The notes below the pieces were generated by a model, which made no database searches, was not told the DNA's origin, and worked only from the letters and a program-made list of their open reading frames with translations. A stretch of 12,500 nt of DNA, from assembly GCA_009663005.1 (NCBI GenBank), contig VIGQ01001176.1, forward strand, positions 5,001 through 17,500, read 5' to 3'. Shown piece by piece: positions 1-8,426 of this stretch. The position numbers and the translations under genes are program-made. The DNA is from Actinidia chinensis (taxonomy: Eukaryota; Streptophyta; Magnoliopsida; Ericales; Actinidiaceae). The number at the start of each line of letters is the position of its first letter. Positions within the stretch are counted from its first letter, which is position 1.

Positions 1-480
1 GAGTCTCTCTTGAACTATTTTTTGTACAAAAAAACAACAAGATTACCCCCTAATTTAGGCTATTCAAAAAAAAAATCCTAAGACATTCATTAAATAGAAA
101 TATTCTTTTTCCTTACAAATACTATTTATTTATAAATACTATATTTTATTTTTTATCAATAAGTATTTTTTTTTAAAAAATTTATCTAAATAGTTTTTTT
201 TTAGTCACAGATAATTTTTATTTAAAGAAATTAATTTAAATATTTTAAATTTTTTAAGTTCTCCCAAATTCAAACATATTTATAAAAATAAACTTTGTTG
301 TTTAAAAAAAAGAATAAATTTATTATTTAATTGATGTATGGGTAAAAAAATTGAAAGCCCTAGCAATGAAAATCTTGTATTGTTTGCATAAACAACTATT
401 TTTAGATCAAAGCTAGATTTAATTTCAAAGTTAATTACGGTAGTTGCTATTTTTGAAATTTATAAAATAAATAATTGGTA
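1..480. other. AT-rich stretch without recognisable gene
   Basis: The stretch is dominated by A and T runs and has no open frame of useful length on either strand. It could be plain intergenic DNA. It could also be intron sequence of a minus-strand gene, because a consensus GTAAGT donor (reverse complement of 505-510) lies at its right edge and plant introns are typically this AT-rich. Nothing else is visible. Confidence 0.6.
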
Positions 481-483
481 TGG

Positions 484-786
484 TCAGAACCGAGGCGTCG
501 TTAAACTTACTTTAAATTTTTTTCCACGGCAAATCCTTGTGACGCTGTGTAGGCATAAGATCCCTCGCGGACACTTACGGGTCTGGAAGGGCTTACGTAA
601 ATATGTGATGTCATGCTGCATGTCAATGTCCAAACTACTCAAAAAGAGACAACGTTGGCATTCACATTTGAGATTCACAACATGCCATGGTGTTATGAAT
701 TTTGACACAACACTGGGTTTGGTTGTGAACTTCCCAACCCATTCGGGTAATCTGGTAACATCTTCACAATTATAAAGGGAGACCAT
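484..786 (-). CDS. Unidentified 100-residue open frame, possible exon
   Basis: An ATG-initiated frame of 100 residues runs on the minus strand from 786 to 484. The product is not recognised. It has a small Cys cluster (CECQRC, about residues 42-47), a basic second half and no signal peptide or membrane segment. Just before the frame ends, the minus strand reads AAA followed by GTAAGT (505-510), a strong plant splice-donor match, and beyond it the DNA turns sharply AT-rich like an intron. The exon would then end near 511. The frame is also open upstream of the ATG to about 828, so the ATG need not be the true start. The plus strand is open over 539-775 as well, so coding direction is not secure. 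It could be a chance open frame or a decayed transposon gene. It lies downstream of the NPH3 relic on the same strand, but I see no relation. Confidence 0.2.
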   Translation of the reverse strand: MVSLYNCEDVTRLPEWVGKFTTKPSVVSKFITPWHVVNLKCECQRCLFLSSLDIDMQHDITYLRKPFQTRKCPRGILCLHSVTRICRGKKFKVSLTTPRF

Positions 787-927
787 ACACCCAACCAGGG
801 AAGAAGACCAGATTCGTTGGTTAGGTGTTCACAGTAGCCGGCCGGTGGACCTCCTCAGTGTGGTTCAAACCAAACCTCGCACCGGCCTCCACTATTGTAG
901 TTGGACCTGGCAAGTCTTGGTCAACAG

Positions 928-1476
928 TCAACGAGTTTTTTTGGCCCATGGCGGCGAGATTAACCGGCTCCCACCCGCATTTGTCTTCATGTCAACCACC
1001 GCAAATCGATTGTCGTCATTCTGTTGCGGCCTTCGTCTCGCTACCGTATCTTTCCCCAAGGCCGCCTTCCGTGCTCGCTGTATTGCACGTTGCAGGTGGA
1101 TATCACAGTTGTGATCCCTATACATGTGCCTGCTTCCTTCTCCAACTTCACAACTCTCCACTGCATCCTCTGAAATTTAATCTCTATCTGTCAGACTCGT
1201 GATCGAATCTCAATCATCCATTGATCTCCCACTGCCATCTGTCCTTGTGTTGCTAATGGCTAAATTGGTGCTGCTTTAGTAGTAGTAGCTGGGGTGGTGG
1301 CGGTGCTAATGTTTGGATGCTGAGAACGAGTGCTTGGACATGCGATTCTTGGAAGGGCATTCTAGGGTTCTTTGCGAGGTCTTTACATGCTTGCAGGCTC
1401 AGCTTCTCATATTCAACATCTGCAGAACCTTGACACCGCCTTATCGCGTTGTGTAGGAGAACTGAGGGTGAGAGCT
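928..1476 (-). pseudogene. Decayed NPH3-domain protein gene, C-terminal part
   Basis: BTB/POZ-NPH3 proteins are plant adaptors, several acting with CUL3 ubiquitin ligases or phototropins at the plasma membrane. On the minus strand, 1253-1420 encodes YEKLSLQACKDLAKNPR followed by VQALVL. This fits the NPH3-domain end pattern (KLS, two residues, AC, A, N, R, P, then VQ-L). Just upstream, 1419-1445 in another frame gives DKAVSRFCR, matching the usual residues before this motif. Downstream, in a third frame, come RTDGSGRSMDD, a stop, then DSITSLTDRD. At 1041-1190 another frame shift gives KFQRMQWRVVKLEK, the typical coiled-coil tail that follows the NPH3 domain. The frame then shifts again near GSRHMYRDH and stays open to 928. 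At least three frame changes plus in-frame stops show a dead copy. The BTB domain and most of the NPH3 domain are not visible upstream, so it is also truncated. Splicing (TGCAG before 1420 could be an acceptor) cannot explain every break. Family assignment is from memory of the motif; the exact member is unknown. Confidence 0.72.
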
Positions 1477-2001
1477 AGCACCAACACAACCTAGCTACTT
1501 ACTCCATCCACAACATATCTAACTCTGCCACTAGCCTCACATTCAGTAACAAAACAACAATTTAATGACTATCTCTATGCTCTATAAATGGGAGTTCACG
1601 AGACTTTGAATGGGAGTGGCAATTGCTGTAATTTCAAGAGACAGTGATGATTTCACTAGTGGAGGTAGGAACCTCTCGTTGTGAGAACTAAGTGTTCGTG
1701 TTGTTGTCACTTCCTAACCTCTATACGCGTTGACAAATGCTCTAATCTCTAATCATCTTTTGGGGTAAAATGGTCAGATCATGAACCAATCCAGTACTTA
1801 AACTACTATTTTTTTTGTATTTGCGTGTTTTTAAGCTGCTGCCGTGTCTGTGAGAAGAGAAAAGAAGAAGGTTTACGCCGTGATGAAGGCATATGTAGAT
1901 CTTGAATTCTGAGCATATCTTTTACGCCACTAAGAGAACTACAGATGCGTCTGTGACATATCAGAGCTGTGGATGAATGTTGTGCCTAGGCAAAGAATTT
2001 T

Positions 2002-2415
2002 TCAAGAGTTTCTTGAACAAGTGATTATACATTCATGCCAATAAAACATTCCTTTCAAGAAGTCCGTGTGTTTCCTACATTTTCTTGCAACAGAATCCCC
2101 TCTGACTGATTCCTTTCCAAGATACAATGCGTGACTACCACTCATACATGTGAGGGAGACACACACATTCGAAACACGTGGATTTTGGAACAACGTCCAG
2201 TTGTTGTTAACAGAAAGGGGGTCTTGATACCCGAGTTTCGATACCTCAACTGGACCCACAACACACCGAATATCACCGACAATTAACTTGATCTTGGGAC
2301 CTTCTTCCTTTTCTTTGATTATGATTTTCCCGGTCAACTTGGCCTGAAAGTTTGAACACGGCTGTTCCTGTGGAAAGCCAAAACAACATGTGAATTGTAC
2401 GCGAAGAAAGTGTAA
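2002..2415 (-). CDS. Unidentified open stretch, possible internal exon
   Basis: The minus strand is open for 137 codons between stops. There is no ATG before the middle of the stretch, so it could only be an internal exon or a broken gene. Inside it the minus strand reads GGCTTTCCACAG then GAACAG, a good intron 3' end with the exon starting at 2367. The first residues after it include TGKIIIKEKEEGPKIKLIVG, a lysine and glutamate rich stretch with beta-strand-like hydrophobic alternation, followed by VGPVEVSKLGYQDPL. I do not recognise the family. The later part (Cys, His and Arg rich) looks less protein-like, and a donor might lie near 2165-2175 (CCAC then GTG). The plus strand also has an open frame here of about 59 codons, so direction is uncertain. 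It lies upstream of the NPH3 relic on the same strand but shows no NPH3 or BTB motif. Confidence 0.2.
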   Translation of the reverse strand, partial: LHFLRVQFTCCFGFPQEQPCSNFQAKLTGKIIIKEKEEGPKIKLIVGDIRCVVGPVEVSKLGYQDPLSVNNNWTLFQNPRVSNVCVSLTCMSGSHALYLGKESVRGDSVARKCRKHTDFLKGMFYWHECIITCSRNS

Positions 2416-2584
2416 TCAAGTCAATATTGGACATGGGAGATTAGATTATTTACCGAGGGTCATTGACAAAAGAATGTATGCTGAGCATTGCCCCGTTTGT
2501 GGCAACATGAATTTGCAAAATACACAGACTCGGGCATGGCTACTAATGAAATCAAGAAAACAACTCTCGTGTTCGGTACATTGA

Positions 2585-3790
2585 AAAAAAAAAACCACCA
2601 CGCTTTGTGTTTTAGGATTCATACATTATAGGTTGTCGTATATACTGGGGCCTATGGCTGCTAGCCGGTGCTTCACGAGCGATGCTTTTTGTTCTTTAAA
2701 AAATACATTCCGGGATCCAGCAACCTACTAACTTTATTCTTTAAGTAATTAATAAAGACCTAATTGAGATTCCCTATGTCTTGTTCCTTGGTTTGGTCTG
2801 TGTTTCAATAACAATTTAACTACTCTAGACCATATCTCAAATCACACACTACCATCCTGGGCTGTTTTTTTTTTTATTGATAGATGATTTCAACTTTGCT
2901 TAATTTCAGCATGTTTGTCAGTAGCGATCCGATGCATAGTAATTAACATGAGGCTCACAAAAAAAATGAATGCTTCTATTCTACCTCATTTTAGCTTCTG
3001 TTGCTTTATAATTTTAAGGGATATACTTAATGCACAAAACAAAGGTACACCTCTTCAATTACCCCACCATTTTCCCTTTGTTTTCCCCCAAAAAAATGTT
3101 CCTAATCAAGCTTTGTGTCTCCTTTTTTGTAAAAATGTTACGTTTTACAGTAATTTTTGACCATTTTTAATTTAGTAATATTACGTGGCATAATTCATAG
3201 CATTAGATATACATGGATCTTATGGTATCAGAATCTATATATCGTAATAAAAAATGTTTAAAAAATATAAAGTTTGAACACATTTTTCAATGAACTTTGA
3301 TTTTGAAATAGATGAACTTGACTCGATCATCGTTTTTATCAAACAAGTGAAAATCTTTTCCCCCCTAAGAGCTTTTCAATGATATAAAAAAAGTTTATTC
3401 AAAACCGATAAGGGATGAATGAAAATCTTTCTGCGAAATTACTAGTTAAATTAGCAAGAATATAGCAAAACAGAACACAACCAACTCCCACATTGGTTAG
3501 ACACCACCATTACAATACAATTATATACTATCAAGTAATTAGTTTGAAAAACCAATTATATGAGGTGAGTGAGAACACATCAGTTATTACTAACCACAGT
3601 GCATTCGCTGCCTCTGGAAATTTTTATACGTTTTTATTGCTCTTGATATAGAAAAAAATGGTCGAGTGGGGCCGTGCGCTGTTGTAGAAGATAAAATTGT
3701 TCTTTTTTTTGTTTCCTTTTTTCCCCTTGGTTGGTTTTAGCAGTCCTCTCCCTTTTACTTTTTTTTCTGATCTTGTTTTGTTTTGTTTTA
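2585..3790. other. AT-rich region without recognisable gene
   Basis: Several A and T homopolymers are present (2583-2594, 2865-2875). The only open frame of any length (2915-3160, plus) is rich in Phe, Cys and Leu from T-rich DNA and has no motif. From 3700 to 3790 the plus strand becomes strongly T-rich, like the pyrimidine tract before a splice acceptor. No RNA gene or repeat was recognised. Confidence 0.5.
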
Positions 3791-3791
3791 G

Positions 3792-3936
3792 GAATCAGAA
3801 CAAGACAGCATGTAATTTTGGCCATAATACAAATCAACGGCTTGTGGGGTTCCTCTTGCCAACTGTGTAGCGGAATTAGTTTGTGTCGTAACATGATTGA
3901 AATCCTGTATGTGTACGGGAAAGCGGCAAATAAAAT
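3792..3936 (+). CDS. Possible orphan exon of unknown gene
   Basis: A 145-base segment with more balanced composition than its flanks is preceded by a long T-rich tract ending TTTTGTTTTAG and followed by GTAAGA at 3937. This is the arrangement of a plant internal exon. One frame stays open right through it, encoding IRTRQHVILAIIQINGLWG and later CRNMIEILYVYGKAANKM. No known domain is recognised. No matching upstream or downstream exon was found within the window, so this may be coincidence, a decayed gene or part of a non-coding transcript. Confidence 0.15.
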
Positions 3937-4024
3937 GTAAGAGGAACTAGTAATTGTCCGTGCCTACGACATTATGTAAAAAAAAATCTGAGGGTGTACT
4001 CGTTAAATTTTTATTTTTTTGTCT

Positions 4025-4535
4025 TTATTATGAATAATTATTTAAATATTTTATTTTTACTCAAATATTTTTATTACAAATACAAAGCCATTGAATAAAA
4101 TTATTTTAATAATATAAAAAAGTGCAATTAAAGACCTGGCCGTATGAAAATCACTTCCCTTTCTATTTGGGGTATTTTTTCTGCTGCATTAATTTTTTAT
4201 ATTTTATTGTCTTTAAGTGAATTTTTTCAACCGATCAATTAAGTATTTAATATTTTTTTAATTTCTCTTGTAAAAGATCTAAAAATATCAAAATTATTAT
4301 TATGATAAATTTATTTAAATATTTAATTTTTACTCAAATATTTTATTACAATCATTGAATAACTTAAGGTCAATAAATATCAAAAAAAATAATTTTAAAA
4401 AAATCAAAGTATAAAAGGCACTTCCCCCTTTGCTTATTTGGGGGTATTGTTTTTATTTTGGTCAATTATTTTTTATATTTTATATTTCTTTAGTGTTTTT
4501 TTTTACAACGAATAAGTTAATATTTTATATTTGTT
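4025..4535. repeat. Diverged direct tandem duplication, unit about 270 bases
   Basis: Copy A (about 4025-4258) and copy B (about 4296-4535) share landmarks in the same order. These are TTATTATGA at the start, TTTTTACTCAAATATTTT (4055 and 4328), ATTACAA then CATTGAATAA, CACTTCCC (4152 and 4419) followed by ATTTGGGGTATT or TATTTGGGGGTATT, TTTTTATATTTTAT, and TCTTTAAGTG or TCTTTAGTG then CAACGAATAAGTT-like text. The offset is 267-273 bases throughout. The copies differ by many substitutions and small gaps. No coding frame is present. This is either an old segmental duplication or two units of an AT-rich satellite or nested element. Confidence 0.7.
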
Positions 4536-4766
4536 AGCTTTCTTCTTGACTTAGCTGAAAGAGTCGAAAAATATAACACAAATAATCCAATGTTAAGAGA
4601 AGGTTAACTAAAAATAAAAAAAAAAAAAAAACCTAAAAGGTTTATCTCTAAATTAAAGTATTTTTTTTTGTTTGAATATATTTTTGAGACTTCTTAATAT
4701 CGTTAAAAGACCTGATCAATAATAAAAAAACCTTGATCAAAATTTCATCATTTTTTAAAAAAATTA

Positions 4767-5164
4767 GAAAAAAAACCGGAACCCGGGTAAACCGGAAAAT
4801 ACCGGGGGTTTACAGTCCACCGGTTCCACCGTCGGGTTAACCGTTATCTAACTATAACTCATAATTATTTATAATAGATAAAAAGAAAATAATGAGAGTT
4901 AATTGCAATATTAAATATTGTGATCATTTGAGTTATAGTTTTAAATTGGTGAGGGTCTAAAGTGTGATTAAAACCAAAAAAACATCGTCTCAATCGGACG
5001 GTTCAATCCGGTTCAATAGTCGGTTTACCGGTTTAACCGCGGGTTTGACGATTTGACCAAATTTTACCAAAACGGTTTGAGTGGGTACCCATACCGTTTC
5101 GGTCGAACCGATTGGGGGCCGGTTCAACCGGTCGAACCCTGTCCGGTCGATTCGGGTTTTAAAA
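4767..5164. mobile_element. Non-autonomous DNA-transposon-like element with CCGG-rich inverted arms
   Basis: The left arm (4771-4845) carries repeated ACCGG units (4775, 4791, 4801, 4819). The right arm (4985-5160) carries the complementary type (CCGGTT, CGGTTC, GGTCGAACC). Read inward, the ends are AAAACCGGAACCCGGG on the left and, reverse-complemented, AAAACCCGAATCGACCGG on the right, which is an imperfect terminal inverted repeat. The AT-rich core holds a perfect 12-base inverted pair, AACTATAACTCA (4850-4861) and TGAGTTATAGTT (4929-4940). There is no transposase. Similar CCGGTTCGACCGGTT-rich small elements are common in dicot genomes. I did not find a clear target-site duplication, so the superfamily and exact ends are open. 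Confidence 0.6.
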
Positions 5165-5640
5165 TGAGGTGGATCAATATAAAAAAATTTATTAAATCAA
5201 AAAACAAAAATAAATGAGAAAGAATGGTGTGTTAGTCTTTTCTGTGTGGTCACACTAAAAAACTGATTCAATGTGTAAAAAATATGCATAACTTAAGAGG
5301 TTTTTTGTTCATTAGATCAAAATGTATGTGGGCTCCACACCTTTGGAGAATAAAAAGGTGGTAGGATAAATGCCATTATATAATCATTGTCCAACGGCCG
5401 AATAAAAAAAATTATTCGAGAAAAAAAATTATCCGCTAACAAAAAAAAAAGCCATAAAGTGATTGTTATCTCCCCTTGTCATACAATGAGGCAAGAGTGG
5501 GTTTCGGCTTTTCTTTGTTTCGTTGTGGAACATGTGAAACCAGGGGCTAATTTCGCCTGATCACACCCGTTTCTTTTTAACTATTCTCAAAATGGGGTCC
5601 CTTTCAAAACTTAATTCCTGAACCCAGTAAAGGGGGGCGA

Positions 5641-6210
5641 GGTGTGACATGGGGGGGGGAGTGGAGTGGGGGGGGGGGGGGGGGGGGGGGGGGTGGGGGG
5701 GGGGGGGGGGGGGGGGGGGTGAGGTAGTGCAAGGCCCTTTGTTGCCCTGGATAGGTGGTGTAAAAGGTATTCTGTGGTGGAGTTATGATAGGAGTAGGGA
5801 AAGAGAAAATGGGGCGATTGGCATGTGGGTGCTACATGGGTAGTTGGCGGACCGAAGGATGGCCTGTCTTGGGTGGAGAAGCGGACCTAAAAGGGTAAAG
5901 GAATGGGGGGGGTAATACTCGCAGACTGGGAGTAATGAGGGAGTGGGTAAAGTAGTGTGTAGTGTGAGGGACTAGAGAGGGGGGGGCTATTGAAATAGGT
6001 GGGGGGGGGGCCTAATGCGGGGGGGGGAGCGTGGGAAAAGGTCGGTCTTTGGGCGGGAAGAGGGCAAAGGGGGGGGGGGGGATGGTGGGGACGGGGGATG
6101 GGATAAAGACGATGAGGGGAACATGAAAGGTAGCTTATTGTTGAGTCGTGGCCGGTGGGAGGTGAAGGTGGTGAGGGCTCGCTATAACAGGCGGAAAGGG
6201 GGGGGAGAGT
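5641..6210. other. Extreme G-rich, C-poor low-complexity block
   Basis: By hand count the plus strand here is about 53% G and about 8% C. Pure G runs lie at 5651-5659 (9), 5668-5693 (26), 5695-5719 (25), 5905-5912 (8), 5979-5986 (8), 6001-6010 (10), 6019-6027 (9), 6069-6081 (13) and 6198-6205 (8). The flanks on both sides are ordinary AT-rich plant sequence. Open frames inside it (Gly-rich on plus, Pro/Ser-rich on minus) are by-products of composition, not genes. It could form G-quadruplexes, or it may be badly called sequence. Confidence 0.9.
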
Positions 6211-6300
6211 AGGGGACATCCCTAAGTCTCCTCTGCTGACGTTTTAATGGTTTCTACTATTTTTTTATTATCTATTAGATTTTTTCAAATCTTTCTATAG

Positions 6301-6423
6301 AAACGTTTTTTTTCAAAAAAGCGCTTTCATTTAGTACAAAATACCGGTATAAATAACAGAGCGTAAAACGCTATTTGAAATAGCGCTTTTGTAAAAAGCT
6401 TTTTCAAAAACCTTTTTAGTGTG
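6301..6423. repeat. Cluster of short hairpins, transposon subterminal type
   Basis: Within about 120 bases lie several palindromes. These are AGCGTAAAACGCT (6360-6372), CGCTATTTGAAATAGCG (6369-6385, two perfect 8-base arms) and AAAAAGCTTTTT (6393-6404). An AGCGCTTT motif occurs in both halves (about 6320 and 6383), with TTTTTCAAAAA spacers. Alternating AGCGCTTTT and AAAAGCGCT text of this sort is typical of subterminal regions of plant DNA transposons. The segment ends in TTTTTAGTGTG (6413-6423), which contains TAGTG, the form expected at the right end of a CACTA element. Without a second end and target duplication this stays tentative. Confidence 0.45.
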
Positions 6424-6674
6424 GTCTATGTCTTCTAACTATTAAAAAAGGACAATGCCTCAACAATAGTTACTCTAAGCTGAGTGGTTCAGACACACCT
6501 ACAACAGGTATAAAAGCTATGGTTTACCTTCACTTTGTAACTTCAAGTAATTGAACCCATTTTCAGCCACTTGTAGGCCCTTAAACTAAAATTTGTTCGC
6601 TTTGGCCTTCATGCTATTAAAGTGTTGCATTAGAACATATTACTACCTTCGACTACCTTCCACACACTCTATTT

Positions 6675-6884
6675 TTGACAGAATCGTACACTTGGATGCC
6701 ACCCACTCCCTGGACTCTACACCCTCTACTTCTGTGGCCCGTTTCTCAGCTAATAGAAAATGACGGCAATCGTTTCACACAATTAATTTGGCACACACAA
6801 CGCCAGTGCGTGTTGCGTGCTGGGAAATGGTTGTGTCACTTATTGTATAAAATTATCTGCAAATTTGGTAGCACTCCTCTTTAA
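6675..6884 (+). pseudogene. Probable decayed CAP/PR-1 family fragment
   Basis: CAP proteins of the PR-1 type are secreted, disulphide-bonded defence-related proteins. At 6771-6791 the plus strand encodes RFTQLIW, close to the first CAP signature (H-Y/F-T-Q-hydrophobic-hydrophobic-W), preceded by ENDGN. After a frame change, 6809-6820 reads RVAC, resembling the RVGCA that normally follows. After another change, 6835-6880 reads VTYC then ANLVA, loosely matching the second signature (T-C-N-Y ... G-N-Y-V-G). The order and spacing fit, but three different frames are needed and the N-terminal half of the domain, signal peptide and start codon are absent. I therefore call it a short broken relic. 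The first motif is convincing; the other two are weak. A chance match is possible. Confidence 0.4.
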
Positions 6885-7240
6885 GACTATAAATGACACC
6901 ACTTCTTCTTTCCTTTTGTAATTCATTTATCTTCAATTTTTTATTAATATATTTTTCTTAACCAGGAAGGTTTATATGGCTGAATTATAATGTTGATTGG
7001 AAGTTTTAATATGCCATGTGGCACCATCATTTCCGTTTTGGCATTATCCAGGGACGGGCCTATGTATGGCTGAGCGGCCGCTGCCGGCTGCCACTAGATT
7101 GTTAAAATCACCAAAACATTATCACAAGTCACTATAAGGATTTTTGTTTAAGGAATCAAATAGAAATAGTAAATATTTAAGGGGATAAGTGTAATAATCT
7201 CTTAATCAAAAAATAAACCGATCTAGCCCCAGGGGGGCAG

Positions 7241-7440
7241 AATAAAGAGAGAGAGAGAGATAGAGGGGAACGACTATCGTCGTCGCTATTCGCGTCGCCC
7301 TCGCGTTCGCCGACCAGCCACGACCTACTCCTACCAGCCGTGACCTTCTCCGAGTCATCTTCAAAGCCTCAGCCACTTCCGAGACCCGCCTCTCCGGAGT
7401 ATTCTTTATTTTCCCGCTTTCTTCCTCTCTACGTGGTGTC
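7241..7440 (+). other. GA-repeat and GC-rich leader-like segment
   Basis: A GA microsatellite (7246-7260) is followed by CG-rich sequence with repeated CGTCG, GCGTCGCC, CGCCGACCAGCC and CAGCCGTGACC text, then CT-rich sequence. This contrasts strongly with the AT-rich flanks. It resembles the untranslated leader of a plant gene, here most likely that of a transposon gene given its place just inside a hAT-like end. No long open frame follows; a GCAG acceptor-like site at about 7961-7965 (CTTGTGCAG) leads to no visible exon. Confidence 0.35.
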
Positions 7441-7506
7441 TTCCTCTCATCTAATTTTTGTGCTTCAATAGTGGTTTATTTTTTTATGGGTATTGTTTTG
7501 ATATTT

Positions 7507-7540
7507 GATTTTTGGGTATTGATTTTTATTTTTGGGTATT
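7507..7540 (+). repeat. Short tandem repeat of TATTTTTGGGTATT type
   Basis: GATTTTTGGGTATT (7507-7520) and TATTTTTGGGTATT (7527-7540) lie 20 bases apart, and a third GGGTATT occurs at 7488-7494. It is a small local duplication in T-rich DNA with no evident function. Confidence 0.6.
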
Positions 7541-8271
7541 ATGAATGATAAATACAACTACCCTAGTTTTTTTATGCTATGAAATACAAACTACTCCTAG
7601 TTTTTATGTTCAAATTGCATATCCGGGGTCCGATGTCCCGATCTCCGTATCGGTATTCAATATTTGGGTGCTTTTGACTCTGTGTGCCTCTTTTAGCTCT
7701 GTGGGAGTCCCAAGCCATATAGTTCTTCTTCATAAGAGGCTGGCGAACTAAAAGTTGTATCATTTTGGTCGGTGGTTTTTTTCTTTTTCTCTTTTAATCA
7801 TCCCGATTTCTGTTTCAATGAAGGGAGCAAAACAAAAAAAATGTAATCAACTGGAATAAGGAGAATATAACAATATTTTTTCACAAGCTTTGGTACCTTA
7901 CTATAGGTTACATGCTAAACAGTTGCTGCTTGCAGTGTTTGTTCACAAATTTGCTTCTTGTGCAGGATTGAACGGACCTTGAAATTTATTAATTGATTAT
8001 GTACAACATGACACACACTCTGGACTGGATTATTGAATTTAATTACAGTAGCTTTTTTAATAATTGCCTCTGTTTCACATTCTTTAAATTGTTGTTTATT
8101 TTATTCAAAAGAAATAACAATAAATACAATGTGAGATCATACAACAAAACAAACTTACAAATTGTATTGTAGAATTTGTGAGAATTTGAAATTACACTTA
8201 GTGTCACTCTCATATTCCCAGCAGATGAGTGTCCCTTGCAATCTATCCCGTTTATCGACCATTTATGATCT

Positions 8272-8287
8272 CACACACACCCACACA
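8272..8287. repeat. Short CA microsatellite
   Basis: An interrupted run of CACACACACCCACACA lies in otherwise unremarkable sequence. Too short to say more. Confidence 0.7.
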
Positions 8288-8306
8288 TATGCTAAACCAT
8301 GGCATA

Positions 8307-8426
8307 TCAACTCCCCACAGTTCTCAAAAATTCACGATACGGTCGTGCAATTATGTCGTCTACGCATTCATTGCCCAAGTCCAACATCATATCGAATGGT
8401 GCAGCATGAGCCGTCATATGCCACAT
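8307..8426 (-). CDS. Small unidentified open frame (39 codons)
   Basis: The minus strand from 8426 to 8309 encodes a protein-like peptide containing FDMMLDLGNECVDDIIARPY, acidic in the middle, and ends in a stop at 8307. Upstream in the same frame a stop lies just before the start. The family is not recognised. Two overlapping plus-strand frames (8162-8428 and 8229-8495) are His, Ser and Pro rich and less protein-like. It could be a relic of a gene captured by the surrounding transposon-like element, or chance. Confidence 0.12.
   Translation of the reverse strand: MWHMTAHAAPFDMMLDLGNECVDDIIARPYREFLRTVGS

Noticed and set aside
825..1202. 125-codon plus-strand frame
   Set aside because: The opposite strand carries recognisable NPH3 motifs over the same bases, so this is a shadow of the relic.
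1198..1208. GATCGAATC resembling a polymerase III B box, hence a possible tRNA or SINE
   Set aside because: No A box, cloverleaf or poly-T terminator lies at the right distance, and the bases belong to the NPH3 relic.
1579..1592. CTCTATAAATGGGA as a TATA box
   Set aside because: AT-rich DNA gives such strings often, and no gene follows on the plus strand.
3634..3894. Lys-rich minus-strand frame of 86 codons
   Set aside because: It is the reverse of a T-rich pyrimidine tract; Lys and Gln runs follow from composition alone.
5649..5843. Gly-rich plus-strand frame resembling a glycine-rich protein
   Set aside because: The glycines are read straight from 25-26-base G homopolymers; no signal peptide, promoter or splice structure supports a gene.
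5887..6219. 110-codon Pro/Ser-rich minus-strand frame
   Set aside because: It is produced by the G-rich, C-poor composition of the plus strand (CCC and CCN codons); it has no motif and no gene context.
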